Position numbers and translations under genes: made by a program. Source: Thuidium tamariscinum (Eukaryota; Streptophyta; Bryopsida; Hypnales; Thuidiaceae). From it: a stretch of DNA of 64,000 nucleotides. The stretch is taken from contig OX344752.2 in assembly GCA_947034885.2 (NCBI GenBank), positions 24,928,386-24,992,385 on the forward strand, written 5' to 3'. The stretch's first letter is position 1; each line of letters begins with the position of its first letter. The notes under the pieces are model-generated. The model searched no databases, was not told the origin of the DNA, and saw nothing but the letters and a program-made list of their open reading frames with translations. This document shows, one piece after another, positions 22,015 to 33,988 of this stretch.

Positions 22015-22869
22015 TTACACCTTGTGACCATCTCGTGCCACCTCAAGGTTGTAACGCTTCACCTTGTACAATCCATCATAGGAATACATTTTGTTCCATC
22101 CAGCGTCCACATCATGGCCCCTAATCAAACGAACAACTTCCCCACGTTTGTAGGAGTTAATAAGCGCTTTGTTCCCTTTCTTGGGCTTTGGATCCCCTTA
22201 AAACCGCTTGTCACCTTTGTAATCGTTTCCACCCTCGCTAGTGTATTTGACTGTCTCCCCATGGTCATCATCATCTCGGTAACCACCTGAGATCACCACG
22301 CTGCAAGCCACCTTCTCCCCTCGATCTTCAACCCATGCAATCCCTCCTTGCACTTGCCGGTGCAACTCAATGGCAAACATTTCTGACCAAAATTCAAATT
22401 GATCATCGACTACGATTCCGGGAACGTGACCAAACTTTTGAAACTCATTAGATTTTCCTTCTTCATTCATCTACTTCATTGCCTGCAAGTCAGGCCGATT
22501 ACCAAGCAACTGACCCCTCGTCTTGAGTTTTTGATAATGTTGTAAGATCCGGGAGTACAGAGCACGCTGCTGCAAAAATTGATCCCTGACACTGACCTGG
22601 TCAAAATCTCTTGGTAGTTCTCCATCTACCTCATAAGCTCCCGCTCCATTAGGGTCTGAAATTGCCTCTTCCTCTACAGTTCCCGCTGGTTGTGGCCTTG
22701 TGGGGTTCTTCGTGACTTTCCTCGGCAATCTCACACAACCCTCAGGAAAATCTCGCGTGGCAATAGGACCGTCGCCATCTATATGGAATAAGGCTAGACA
22801 GACTGAAGCAATGGATTGAACTGGCTTGGCTTGGCTTGGCTTGGCTGCTTTGTACTCTGTGTTTTGCAA
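22015..22869 (-). pseudogene. Captured SUVH-type fragment with SRA-YDG domain
   Basis: On the minus strand this reads as the middle of a plant SUVH histone H3K9 methyltransferase. It has ATRDFPEGC (family RDFPPGCG), a helical QQRALYSRILQHYQKL..., NRPDLQAMK, then an SRA domain: FGHVPGIVVDDQFEFWSEMF, VISGGYRDDDD, YTSEGGNDYKGDKRF and NKMYSYDGLYKVKRYNLE (22060-22080). SRA domains bind methylated cytosine. Two in-frame stops interrupt it (TAG at 22471-22473, TAA at 22198-22200); the family sequence continues in the same frame after each. No start Met is seen upstream, the frame ends at 22015 soon after YDG, and the pre-SET, SET and post-SET parts are absent. It was probably captured from the host as cDNA or genomic DNA; the (TTGGC)n run at 22820-22845 lies inside the reading. 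Confidence 0.85.
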
Positions 22870-23600
22870 TGGAATTCCATTTGTTTAAAAAAATAAAAAA
22901 ATAAAAAAAATTTACGACAATAATTAGGCTTCAAGGAAAACATAACCCAACACATTTTTTGGAAAACTAACATTTGATGAAAAAGATACAAGCCACTGAA
23001 GTTGAAGCCATCTCAATGCAGTTTGGTGAATTCAAATTGAACTTGTGAACTTTGATTGACTCCCAAGTAATCAGTGTAACTTAGATTGTTCTAAAAATTT
23101 TATCACACAAACTAGAAGAGAGTGTGCAAATTTTCCGACAAGTTTTGTTGAATTTGGAAATTGGGTACAAAAGTTATAGCACTTTCAATTGGACTTAAAA
23201 GTATATGAAGACAATGTTGGTTTTAGGGCTTAATTTTAGTAAAGGTCACATTTAGGAATCTGAAGTATTACTTTTTGAGCGCTTCATTGCTTGTTTTTGG
23301 TCAGGCAATGGTTTTTTCCACACTGCACTTGTGTGGGTTTTGCAACTTGCAAGACCTAGAATCACAAATACATACCTATGCTAGAATTCTTTGAAAACAT
23401 AAGTAATTTATAAATGATTGGAAATATATGAAACCATTTGGTTTAGATTTCGCATCAATGGTTCTTGAAATGAAAAATAAGGGGAAATATTTTTGGGAAC
23501 CCTAAACCCACTCTAAACCGAACAGCCCTTAAAGGGTCGCTTTTCAAGCCATCTACCTTACATGTTATTTGAAAACCCTAAATCCAGAAATACAAGTTGT
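22870..23600. other. AT-rich non-coding stretch near the right end of the giant hAT
   Basis: No coding region. Short CCCTAAACC-like words occur at 23500-23585. Confidence 0.4.
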
Positions 23601-23605
23601 CGACC

Positions 23606-23850
23606 GCCCACTCATCCGTCCTCCCGTCCGCAGTGCCGTCCACCCGTCCGCACTTTGGTTTGCCCGTCCGCTGGCCGACCGCCCGTCTACCCGTCCGCAG
23701 TGCCGTCCGCGCGTCCGCACTTTGGTCCGCCCGTCCGCTGGCCGACCGCCCGTCTGCCCGTCCGCAGTTTCGTTCGCTTCTCCGTCCGCCGGTCGCCGAG
23801 GACAACGTCCACTACGTCCACTAAGTCCGGACGTCCGGACGTCCGGATTT
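23606..23850. promoter_or_regulatory. GGACGG island 5, right subterminal
   Basis: CCGTCCGC units on plus, including an internal direct repeat of about 65 bases (GTCCGCACTTTGG then GTCCGCTGGCCGACC, twice), run into GGACGTCC palindromes at the right end. There is no GTATAAG box, and the only candidate gene it could serve is the broken SUVH fragment on minus. It mirrors island 1 near the left end, as expected of subterminal transposase-binding arrays in hAT elements. Confidence 0.65.
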
Positions 23851-23865
23851 TGGACGTAATTTTGG

Positions 23866-23892
23866 CCTGGACGTACCGATTCGTCAACCTTG
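23866..23892 (-). repeat. Right terminal inverted repeat of the giant hAT
   Basis: The minus-strand reading is CAAGGTTGACGAATCGG followed by TACGTCC, with GGACGTCC palindromes just inside (about 23827-23845). It is followed by the duplicated GGTGTGAG. Confidence 0.85.
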
Positions 23893-23900
23893 GGTGTGAG
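23893..23900 (+). repeat. Right 8-bp target-site duplication of the giant hAT (GGTGTGAG)
   Basis: Identical to 1471-1478. CACTA-1 intron sequence resumes immediately after. Confidence 0.95.
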
Positions 23901-24037
23901 GTAGTGCAGGTTTCTGTTTTAGTTTGTGGTGGAGGGTTGTTTTCAATTGACATCCTTAGTATCATCAGTTCAAGTTGTTGTTTTATAAGTATTTGGAAAC
24001 GTGCAAAGAAACTAATAGTGAGCCTTGTGTGTAACAG

Positions 24038-26256
24038 TATTTACTCATCCGACATTTATTGGATGTTATGCATTGCGAGAAAAATATTTGTGAGAATATC
24101 ATGAAGACATTGATGGCTATGAATGATAGTGCTGGCAGTCGTCAAGATGTACAAGACATGGGCATACGCGAAGAAATATGGCTACAACCGACTGAGCAAC
24201 ATAATGCGGAGTATTTCATGCCTCAAGCGCCTTATGTGCTGGATGCCGAAGAGCGCAAGGAATTCATTGGTATCATATCAAGTATTCGAACACCAACTAA
24301 TTATGTGGGCTCAATTCACAAACGTCTAGTGGATGGAAAGCTTCAGTACATGAAAACACATGATTATCATGTCCTCATGCAACAGGTACGTATTGTAAGG
24401 AAGTAGTCATCAGAAAGAGCGATTGCTTCATGCGGAATCGTTGTGCATGAGGAAACGGTTTTATTTATGTTCAGTAATTAATAACGGAACATAATATGGT
24501 GTACACTATGCATGGACGAGTGAGTACGATATGAACAGTGTTCAGAAGAACATAATGTATTTATGAGTGGGTGATAAAAATCTCTTGTTTGGCAGAAGGA
24601 AACAGAGTACTTGGAAGTACTAAAACGAGGTTCCGTTCTTTTTTGGAATGCAGATACTCCCAGTGGCAGTGCGCGGTGTCCTCGACGAAAATGTACGTCT
24701 GGCGATTATAAAGATAAGCAGAGTTTTCCAGAGAATTTGTGCAAAACAGGTACGGAAGTCTGACGAAGCGAATCTACTGAAGGATGTGGTGATGGCCACG
24801 TGCTTGGTAGAGAAGGAGTTCCCACCAACATTCTTGAACGTCATGACACATCTTCCAGTACATCTTGTGCAACAATTATTCATATGCGGTCCAGTGCATT
24901 GTCGATGGATGTATCCCATTGAAAGGTACATGAAAACATTGAAAGATTACGTTCGTACATATGCGCATCCTGAAGGAAGTATTGCGGAAGGGTATCGAAT
25001 GGAAGACACACTAGGGTTCTGTACTGAGTACATGAAGCAATATAGAGGAACAACGCAACGTGTGTGGGATGCAACGGAAGATGCCATAATGAATGACAAA
25101 ATTTTGCCAACTCATGAAGCAAAGAAGCGCAAAATGACACAGGAGATGCGGACCTATGTACATGGCTTCGTCTTAGAAAATGCAGGGAGTTTGCAGTCAT
25201 GGCGAGAGTAAGTGTGCATCTTAAGCGTGGGAGCATTTCTTTCACTTGAGGGTGCTTTTTGTGTAGAAAATAGTGAGCATGTTCTTAAGTGTAGAAGGTC
25301 ATGTTTAAGAATGAAGAAGAAGTGTTAGAAGAACAATGTTCCAGATGCCCTAGGAGAAGTCAATAGTGTCAAACTCAAAGGAGGAGCACGTTTCTGAAAG
25401 TGCTGCGATTACTGTTAGTTATGTTTCTTTAACCTACTTTCTTTGACGTACATATTAACATGGAACATAAATTGTTTCTGGCAGAAAATATGTTGTTCAA
25501 AAAACAAGAAGGTGGGAAGAGCGAGAGGAGTATCGCCTGCACAGTAGGCGTCGACATGTAGTAGGGGGAATGCGGTACCCGATTGAGTTGGCGGAGCTGC
25601 CATCATTTGCAGACTGGTTTCGTGGAGAAGTAAGTGACGTGCAAAGTAGAGGTGAAGATGTGGCAGCAGATGTTCTTCAGTATACTGTACCACCTGAAAG
25701 ATACGCAACATCACATCGCCAAATGTATTGTTACGGAGTCCACTTCAGGGTACGTAGCTCTGAAGCAGCGCTAGTAACAAGGGATTCTTGTGTTGTTGCG
25801 TCTTTTACAAGGGAAATGCGATGGGGTATTCGAAATGGGAGACCCGTTGAAAGTACTGACGACTATGTAGGATACATAGAAGAGATATTGGAGTTGGACT
25901 ATCGAAGTCATTGCACCACCATTTTCGTTTGTGATTGGGTTCGTGCATCGCATGATGCTCGATCACCGAACATTGTGCGAAACAAGTATGGATTCACAGT
26001 GGCGAACTTCAACCATATGGATAGAAAAGTGCATGCTGATTCATTTGCTTTTCCTTTGCATTGTCAGCAAGTATTTTTTTCAGATGATCCTCACAAACGT
26101 GGATGGAAGGTAGTTTGTAGAACAGATGTCAGGGGTAGACGGAAGGAACCGATATTTGCAACAAATAGTGAGAACATGTTGCACGTAGGGAATGACGCAG
26201 AGTTTGTTGGTTTGCATGCCCCTATGGTACAAGCTGAACCGGAACGCCAACCTTGA
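24038..26256 (+). CDS. tnp2: TNP2 transposase of CACTA-1, downstream exons (DUF4218 and DUF4216 regions)
   Basis: These exons continue the TNP2 of CACTA-1 beyond the hAT insertion. I read three: 24038-24385 (LLDVMHCEKNICENIMKTL to HDYHVLMQQ; donor CAG|GTACGT), 24654-25207 (ILPVAVRGVL... FPPTFLNVMTHLPVHL... GPVHCRWMYPIERYMK, the DUF4218 region; donor GTAAGT) and 25485-26256 (KYVVQKTRRWEEREEY... to a stop at 26256, including the DUF4216 region with LDYRSHCTTIFVCDWV and NKYGFTVANF). The last junction splits a Glu codon (GA|A). No stop or shift is seen in this part, unlike the first exon. Ends of exons are set by GT/AG signals plus family continuity. The TNP2 identification is firm; the splice model is good but not transcript-checked. 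Confidence 0.85.
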
Positions 26257-27863
26257 ACCGTCGACGGCACGTACATTCGGATAGGACGGGGAAGAGCAGC
26301 GCAGCAAGAGCCAATGTAGTGAATGTAGAGAAGTGTATGTTAAGTGGAACAATATGTATAGGACATTGTCTAGAATGTATCCAAACTGAACAGTTTGACA
26401 AAAACACAGTACAAAAAAACTGCGTTGTATTTGACAAAATCTATATTCGAACTGTGATGCATTCAATGGAATGTGTGGAGTACATTGTGTAGAAGTCCTG
26501 TAACGTCAAGCAGAATGTTTCATTGAAACATACAATTCACTGTGTTCCTTGTTGAATGATGGTTTGTTGTTGTCTTACTCCGTGGAGACACTTTGAAACG
26601 CAGAACTTCGAATTACGAAGGGAGCATTTTGCACACCCCACATTCTGTTGGAAGCAACGCAGTCTAAACGCAGTCTTCCATAAGTGAGACAGAAGTTGTG
26701 GAAGTTGAACGCAATTCTTGGCATCAAGACTGCACTTTCTACTTGTTACTATAAGTTCTACGAATCGTCTAGAAGGTTTTCGTGAAGGGTCGTGGACATT
26801 TTATCTGAAAGCGTGAGACGTCTTTCCAAAAAGTTGGTAGAGTGGTAGAAGCGTACTAGGAAACACAGCTCCATTTGTTATAGCAGTGGCACATATAGAG
26901 GAAGACGTATTGCGCTCTTGCGGGTTGTCGAGTGAGACGTTGGTGGACAATGTGTGGTACCGTACACAAGAAAACGTAGGTGAAGTACAACAAGGGGTTT
27001 ACAATTAAGAGTGTTGTACGTAGATTCTCTGGAAAAGAAGATTTCATGTTTCACTGAAGTGAACACTAGAGTGTGTAAGGAATGTAACGACATCAAGTGA
27101 AATCATGCTGTGTTACTTGCATTAGTGGGAAACAATTTTGAAACATCGATTACGAAGCAAATTTGAATGTTTTTGCCTAAACCAGTCCACATTATAATTG
27201 AAAACATTAATGACTTCTTAAAAATTTTCTCAGACGTATCAATTAAAAAAACGAAAGAACATAGAGAGAGATGAATGAATAAAGGAATTTTAAAGAAAAC
27301 CTTGAATGTAACCAATAGTGCACAGAATAATCTGCGATGAAGCTTCCTTGAGTTCTATTCTTATAGTTTTTAATGAATGAAAGTGGTGGCTTCAGCACTT
27401 GTAGTATCGTTATTCAAATAATTCTGACTGTACAATGCAATTGGTGATTGTAACCAAAGAGTATGTACTGCCTGAAATGTACAAAATTGGAACACTGTCT
27501 TCTGGAACGACCGCAACCGCGGTACAACCAATTCTTGAAAATGCTGTGGACATTGTGAGGATCCATTCCTAGTTGACAAGGAAAGATAACTATTTGTAGT
27601 ACCTACGAAAACAACACAGGAAGTAGTGTTTCGTTTTCTACTTGTATGTTGTTCTAAAACACGTGGACATTGTATATGGCGTCCACAGGAACAGTGTCTT
27701 CATGATGAGCAGGAACATTATTTTCAAGAGCACTGCCTTCGTTTCATGAAGTGCCACTGAAAATTCTCAAACCGAACGCCTTTCTTCTTCAGATGTCTGT
27801 GTGTTCAATACAACACAAGGCGTTCTGAACTAACGTCACTAAAAATTGAGGTTTCTTATAGTG
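26257..27863. other. 3' subterminal region of CACTA-1, non-coding
   Basis: About 1.6 kb lies between the TNP2 stop and the CACTATAAGAA terminus. It has no supported coding region. CACTA elements usually hold short TNPA-binding repeats here; I see recurring fragments such as GTTCTAC, GAACGC and GGAAGT-like words but cannot define a consensus by eye. Confidence 0.5.
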
Positions 27864-30800
27864 TAACTTAGGATGTACATATAGGTAAAAGAGTATACAA
27901 TAAAAACTTCAATTATATTTTATTGTATGAATATAATATTTAACCTTGATCTATTATAGTATATCACATTAAATTACATTAAAGTGTTTCAATTGTTTTC
28001 AACAATGTCTTCTAATAAAATAATAAAATGATATAATAGAAATGATTTATTTATTTCTTGTAGGATGTATACTTTGGTGTTTTGAACTATCAATGCATTT
28101 TACAATATAAGTACAAAATCAAAAGAAACACTTCAATCTTTAAGTCATATTTGAATGTTTCACTTTTATATAGGTAGTAGTAATGTAAAACACTTCAAAG
28201 CCAAACAAGAATTGATGACCTAAATCCCACAAAATATTTAAAAAACAAAATAAATGAATTAGTGAGGTCTACACTTTAATAATGACATTAAAAAAGAATT
28301 GAAGGTCAAATATGTACACATTGCACCAATATTTTTGGTAAGTAATATACAATTTGAAGTTTGGATAGGGTTTAGGATTTAGAGTTTAAGGTTTAGAGTG
28401 TAAATGTATGGAGAAATAACTTGAATTACCATTTTATGCATTCATACTACATTGGATACTTCTACCATTCAATAGCTGTCAGTTAAAGAATGGAAGTGAA
28501 TTGGTCTTTTTCAGAATCCAATGTTCTTGTACTTGAGGACTTTCAAAAATTTTAAACACTGAATACATAATGAACAAAGAAGCAAGCATTTTGGCGAATA
28601 GGCGAACGGCAGAGCGGTCGATCAAATGAGCTGTCAAATACAAGCGATTGGGTGGAGTGATGGACGAGTGGTTGAACTTCATATGTACTTAAGGTGTGCT
28701 TGAGATAGATTTGAAGCACACTTCAAACACATTTTGAATCTTCTCATTCAATTTTAAGCAGAATAAATTTTCAAAATGATGTTTTAAAGAAGAAAGTACA
28801 AGTGTACTTGAAGTAGACCTCAAGCACACCTCAAGCACATTTTTAATCTTCTTATTGAATTTAAAGCAAAACAAGATGTGTGGGCCCCAAAAAAACACAT
28901 ATAAAATCAATTGATTATTGTTAATTTATAGTATAAGTCAATGAGGAAGGAGATATAGAATTAAGTTTTGACCAATGTTTATGCACACAAACACAAACAC
29001 AAGTTTAAACTAGTTCAAGCAATTTGATGTATTCAAAAAGTTTGATAAGTTTATTGTAACAAGTATTTGATTTATCTGTGACATTTGTATAGTACAAATA
29101 TTAAAAATTACCATAATTAAAGGAGATGAGATGGATGAAGGAAATTATTTTGGATAGTGTGGACAGTGAATCTTCTAATTCTTGCTGGAATAGTTGTTTG
29201 ATTGAATATTTGAATAGGGATGGTACCAGAAGCTTGTTTGAGTATAAATGGTGCAAATGTCTGGCTCTCAACATCTATAACTTCAATTAGCATTGAAAGT
29301 GGAGCAGAAATCATCATAAAGTTATATTTGGAAGAATATTTTGGAATTGATAAACAAATAAAGGTTATAGATTTTGAGTTTTAGATTGCATGTATATGGT
29401 TAGATTCACCAATGTTATCACCAATATTTTTTCTTTGAATTTCGAAAGCAAAATTTCAAAATTTCTTCTAAATTCAATTACAAGTAAAGCATTGTCATTT
29501 ATTGAGTAAAATTTGTTGGAATGCATTGGAAATGAGTTTTTCTTGATATAGTGATTCTTTAAAAAAAAATTCTTTAAATCTATGATGCCATTTTTGCAAA
29601 TCTAGTTTAAAACTAAAGTCAGTGCAATTTTGGTATAGTCAATAACTTGATACACTTTTACATTTGAACTCTAATAATACCAAATTCAACCATTAGATAA
29701 AAAAAAGACTTGATAAAATGTCTTGCCAAATTAGAATGACTTTCAACCAACCAATAATTAGAGAAAAAGTGATTTTTTATCTATTCATTGTCCCAAAATT
29801 GGACTTTGGAGCATTTGGAGGTTAAATTTGGCTATCTCCATTATAGATTCACTTTCTCACTTTGTTTCAAAATAACTCTATGAATATTCAATTCTTAATC
29901 CTTTGAACAACAATTTCTCCAACACTTTGAGTCACACACTTTTATTATGATGAAAATATTGCATTGTTTTATTATTTCCAATTGAAAGTTTGAAAGATGG
30001 AACATAATTTTAAAGTAATTTCATCTTCAAAATTTTGTATTGTTTTGAACTGTGATTTGAAAATAGGTAGGACTATTGTAGTTGCAAGTGTGGTTTTAGC
30101 ACTTTGATGCAAATGTCAACAAATGTTGACACATTAGGATAAAATTTTGTCATTATTTTGTTTGTTTTGTTTGGAGATCATATACACTTAAAAATTATTT
30201 TATTAAAGCGAATGAAAGTGGCTTCATTTGACTACTGCAAAATCATTAAGGAAAAAAAAGTTGCATTGAGGCAATTTAAGTAGAAATGAACCTACTTACC
30301 TTAAATTGTTGTGGAGGGCTGGTCTCGCAAATAACCTTCTTTGGCAATCACATTCTTATTGTGTGCTATTAATTTACTAAATGTTCATGTGAATGCATAT
30401 ATCTTATGTTCAGCATTCCTTGGATAGAATGGTTTTTGAAATTTATAATGAGAGTCTTGCACAAGTCTATTACGAGATTCAAGATTCCAAATACTTGTCT
30501 TTTTAATAACACTGTCTCTTTTGCTTGTAGGTCCTGGTGATCTACCAATTTTTTTATCTTCTTAGTGTTTTTTGGAAAGCAGATTGGTTTAGGAAACTAT
30601 GAGATTCTGACAAGCTACTCCGGTAAGTCAATATATAGAAGTCTTTAAGTTTGAGTTAGAAACTACAAAATTGCAAATATACCAATGAAATATTGCTTGG
30701 TTGTTGCAGTCTCGCTAGGTCTATCTTGCAGCCATTTAAAAATAAATGTTATTTGGTGTGTTGCCAAATGCGTATAGACAGCTACTACTGGATATCATCT

Positions 30801-33800
30801 TAAGCTAATTATTTAATTGGTTTCTAAGCAGACCTTGGAACTTAAGTGTTTAAACTCCATATCACTCTGAATTCTCTTCTGAAAAATGTGGTACTTCAAG
30901 TTCTACAAGGACACTCTTAACATTCTTTCTTGAATAATACAAAGAGAGTTCAAGTTGAAGTATGGGCTCAATTTTCTAGTTTGATGTAGGGCCATGAAGA
31001 ATCAGTGAATCAGTTTGTGTCTAGTAAACTTGGTTACAAGGTTTTTGAGCGACAAATTGAGCCGTTCCATTCTAGTATAGAAGCATTCATCGTATATTCA
31101 TATTAATCTAAAGAAATTATTCTCTCTTTGGGAGGTCTTTAAAATTTCTCCTTTTATTAATATTGAATCCATTTTGTTAAGAAACTAATGGAGTATGTAT
31201 GCAGGATCGACAGGTGACAACGTACTGATTTGGATGGACTGTAGGTGTTTATGCGGGAGATCCTTTAAAGTTGAGCATGAAAGTTGTTTTTGGTAGGGTG
31301 TAGAAGCTACCCGAGAAGCTACTGTAGACCTTGGACTATAGAAAGCACTAAAAGTTCCACAAAACTTTGGATAAAACGAAGGGTAGCACAAAAATAAGTC
31401 GCTCTCCAACTAAATGTCATCTTTAAAACCTACAACACTATTTGTAACTAATAGATACAACAATCAAGGGAATGTTTAGACACTAGGAAATGCAGATCAT
31501 GGAAAGAACGGTGTTGTACCCATGGCAAATATCATGCCATATTCAGGTCCCAAATACCTGATGAGAGCGTCCATAGCAACACCCAAATCCACGACCACCC
31601 ATCAATACAATTTAAAACAATTTAGAACCTTATTTAATAAGGTTTACTGATCTTACACATCCATATCAACTGCAAAAAAACACTAGTATGTGTGAGTCCC
31701 ATAGTTGTCACCGAAGCCTCGGATTTTTCTTTTTTTCGCTTATTGCTCATTTTTAGGATTATTATGGTTTAAAAACAACTAAAAAGAGTATTCATAGATA
31801 GATTGAGGGAATTCCCTATATCCATGGGAAATTGGTTGGAATTGTCTAGGAGTGCTTTAAAAACTTCTCGAGATTAGATTTTAAGGTTTATGTTAGTGTT
31901 AGATTATGGTTTAGTGGTCTAAAAGGATTTTGAAGCTATCAACATTCCGAGAACAAATTAGTGCAAAAGCACTAAGTATACGCATTTGTCGGAATTCTCT
32001 CACAGACAAACCTGACTGGTTTGGGTTATGATCATGATAGAGAGAGTCCAATAGAACAATGGGGTTCTATACAAAGAGATTCCCTAGATACATTCCGGCT
32101 ACGGAATTAGAAGAAATTGGAGACACATACACACAAGCAAGGAGGATATCGTGGACAAAGATAAATTGCAATCAAGGACCAAGGATAGGATTTTCTAGCC
32201 TAAAAACATGCTTGAAGCACAACAACAAAGTTGGACTATGAAGATTCCCTAGCACGAGAATGATTCCTCCCCGGAGGAATTAATTCCATTATAGTCTAAT
32301 TTCTATTTTATTTAGAAAGTGTGAGTTTTTACTGAAACTTTGTACTTGGTTTTAAAAATCTTCCTAGAAATTCCCCTAAAAGTTTTGTAATTTTCTGAAT
32401 TGTGAGAATGACTCCATAGGAAGTCAACCGCTTTTACTGGCAATTGGAAATTTGTATAAAATTCCAAGGTAATGATAAAATCCCACTAAAAATTAGGATA
32501 GTGTGTTTTAGCATAAATAAGCGCCTTGATAAATTTCAAGACATTTTAACACCAACAAGTACCAAAACCGACAGCAGCAACAACTTTTTATGGTTTTACC
32601 AAATTCTTTGCGAGTTGACTGGAGTACGGGGAGCATACAGTGTCTTATTTGAGTCAATTTAGACTCTTTTCTAACATTCTTGGACCTTCCCAACAACCCT
32701 AGCTAGTCAAAACTTTTGGAAAAAATCAATTCCAAAAGATAGATTTTCTATCCTTTTCATTTGTTAGCTTTTGAGTACAATTAGGCCCCGAGGGTAAGGG
32801 TATGCCTTTGGTAAGGCTAATTGGGGTCTTTTGAAGCTAATGGCGTTGTTTGTTTGGCAATTGGACCATTTTTCCAAAAGTTAGAATGGTCACAGTAATA
32901 GAGTAGATTTTTAAATATTACTTTGGTTTTTCCTAGGTAGTTTAGAATGTAACTTGAGGGGGGAGGAGGTGTTGAAAAAGTATAGAAGGCCTCCCCTTCC
33001 CCTCATTTCACATCCCTTATACTCTTTTCAAACATCCTTTTATTTTGATATTACATTTCATTCTCTACGCATCCACATTGCAAAGTTTGGTACTATCCAA
33101 AACTCTTGTTTTTTTTTAATACACTTTGAATTTCATTATATTTTTGAGCTTTCTTGTTGTGAGCCCTTTCAAAGAACTTTGGGGTACCTTTGGAGCGCTT
33201 AACCATTACACTTGTGTTCTAATTTTGAAGTCTTGATACTAAAATCATTTTATTTAAGCTTTTTGATAAGGGATTCACAACTTGGATTGGCTTATCGAGG
33301 ATCCCCCTAAGCTTAAACATTTAATTGAGGTCCTAATTGCACCTTAGGAGTTTGGATAGGATCCAAAACTCCTTTTAGTCCCTAGATAGACAAAGCTCTA
33401 GCAAAATTATCCTACAATTTGAGGTTAATTCTTCTAATATGGCAAAGCTATCGCCAAAATTCTAGGATTTTTATTACAAAATTCCATCACTTTGTTTTCA
33501 AAGTTTGAGCTTAATCCCCTGGATGGCAAAGCTTTGACTTACTAACAAATTCCGTGTTGATTTTGGTTTAAAGGGTCCTTCAAGGAGACCCCAGTTTGGT
33601 TTTAAAAAAACCTTTGTGGCAACAACCACCAAAAAATTTCAATTCAGTCCCTAGCAGCCAGATCCCAAAGGAAAGCAAGCAGTCATCAAAACTAGACTCC
33701 GAAAGGAGTAGGTAGTCATTGATACCTGCCAACCACCAGTCAGCCCATACCCGGCCAAATTAGGTCTCGACCGAGCCAAGCAAGCCGACTAGCGGTCATC

Positions 33801-33988
33801 ATTCGAAGTTAAGGCTACCAAATTACAATAAGGGCTGGTATTAGCCAAACCATTTTCACATCATCCATACTGTCTGATTAGACCAAAACTAGGAGGATAC
33901 CTTTGGGTCCCATTTTGGTTCTTTTTTCTTGAATTTTCAAGGCAATTAGCTTTGGAAAAAACTAAAGTTAAAGAGAGAAATCATAGAG
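27864..33988. other. AT-rich intergenic DNA without supported genes
   Basis: I find no coding region. A 110-bp unit is tandemly duplicated at 28685-28900 and recurs at 39455-39600. The part around 31735-31850 is related to 12210-12320. Short splice-like blocks around 30530-30750 gave no recognisable protein. No LTR pair or primer-binding site was found by eye. Confidence 0.4.
28685..28900 (+). repeat. Two tandem copies of a ~115-bp unit
   Basis: CTTGA.GTAGA..T.AAGCACAC, then TCAAACACATTTT.AATCTTCT.ATT, occurs twice in a row. A third dispersed copy lies at 39455-39600. Confidence 0.65.

Larger units (their letters stand above)
1479..23892 (+). mobile_element. Giant cargo-carrying hAT transposon, 22,414 bp
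   Basis: Left end CAGGGATGACGGGACGTCCG and right end (minus strand) CAAGGTTGACGAATCGGTAC agree at 9 of the first 11 bases and fit the hAT pattern (CA.GG..G). Both have nearby GGACGTCC palindromic repeats. An exact 8-bp duplication flanks them, inside a CACTA intron whose exons join across it. The element holds a full-length hAT transposase, three further long intact ORFs (UIM-like protein, kinase-like, RING-H2), a SUVH fragment, an old hAT dimerisation fragment, two copies of a CCCCTAAAG TIR repeat family and five GC-rich GGACGG islands. Typical plant hAT elements are only a few kb long, so this is exceptionally large. The intact ORFs and perfect duplication suggest a recent insertion. Confidence 0.95.
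1376..24037 (+). other. Intron of CACTA-1 tnp2, enlarged by the giant hAT insertion
   Basis: Donor CAG|GTTCTC at 1375/1376 and acceptor AACAG at 24037 join ...GLAYWQ to YLLIRHLLDVMHCEKN in phase 0. TNP2 proteins read ...PYW..LLIRH..DVMH.EKN at this point. The CACTA-2 copy has an intron at the same codon (donor 49262/49261, acceptor 49084; YWD|KLLVRHVLDAMH). Without the 22,414-bp hAT and one 8-bp duplication the intron would be about 240 bp. Boundaries are inferred from protein continuity and splice consensus, not from transcripts. Confidence 0.75.
1..27863 (+). mobile_element. CACTA-1: En/Spm transposon, left end outside window, split by the giant hAT
   Basis: This CACTA (En/Spm) DNA transposon has lost nothing obvious on its right but begins before the window. 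Its TNP2 transposase exons lie at 38-1375 and 24038-26256, and the 1479-23892 interval is a later hAT insertion. The right terminus is read at 27863: on the minus strand it starts CACTATAAGAAACC, the canonical CACTA end, and it shares CACTATAAGAA with the MITE at 51102. The bases after it (TAA) would be the 3-bp duplication, which cannot be checked without the left end. The interval 26257-27863 is non-coding subterminal DNA, clearly less AT-rich than the flanking DNA beyond 27864. Family assignment is certain; the exact right end is probable. Confidence 0.8.

Noticed and set aside
25415-25714. Minus-strand ORF over the last TNP2 exon, and similar ones at 24620, 24880, 26080 and 20778
   Set aside because: They are shadows of strongly supported plus-strand coding sequence.
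30231-30238. ACTACTGC matching the bases after the 40336 hAT-like end, as a possible left target duplication
   Set aside because: The bases following it do not resemble a hAT end, and one 8-mer match over about 10 kb can be chance.
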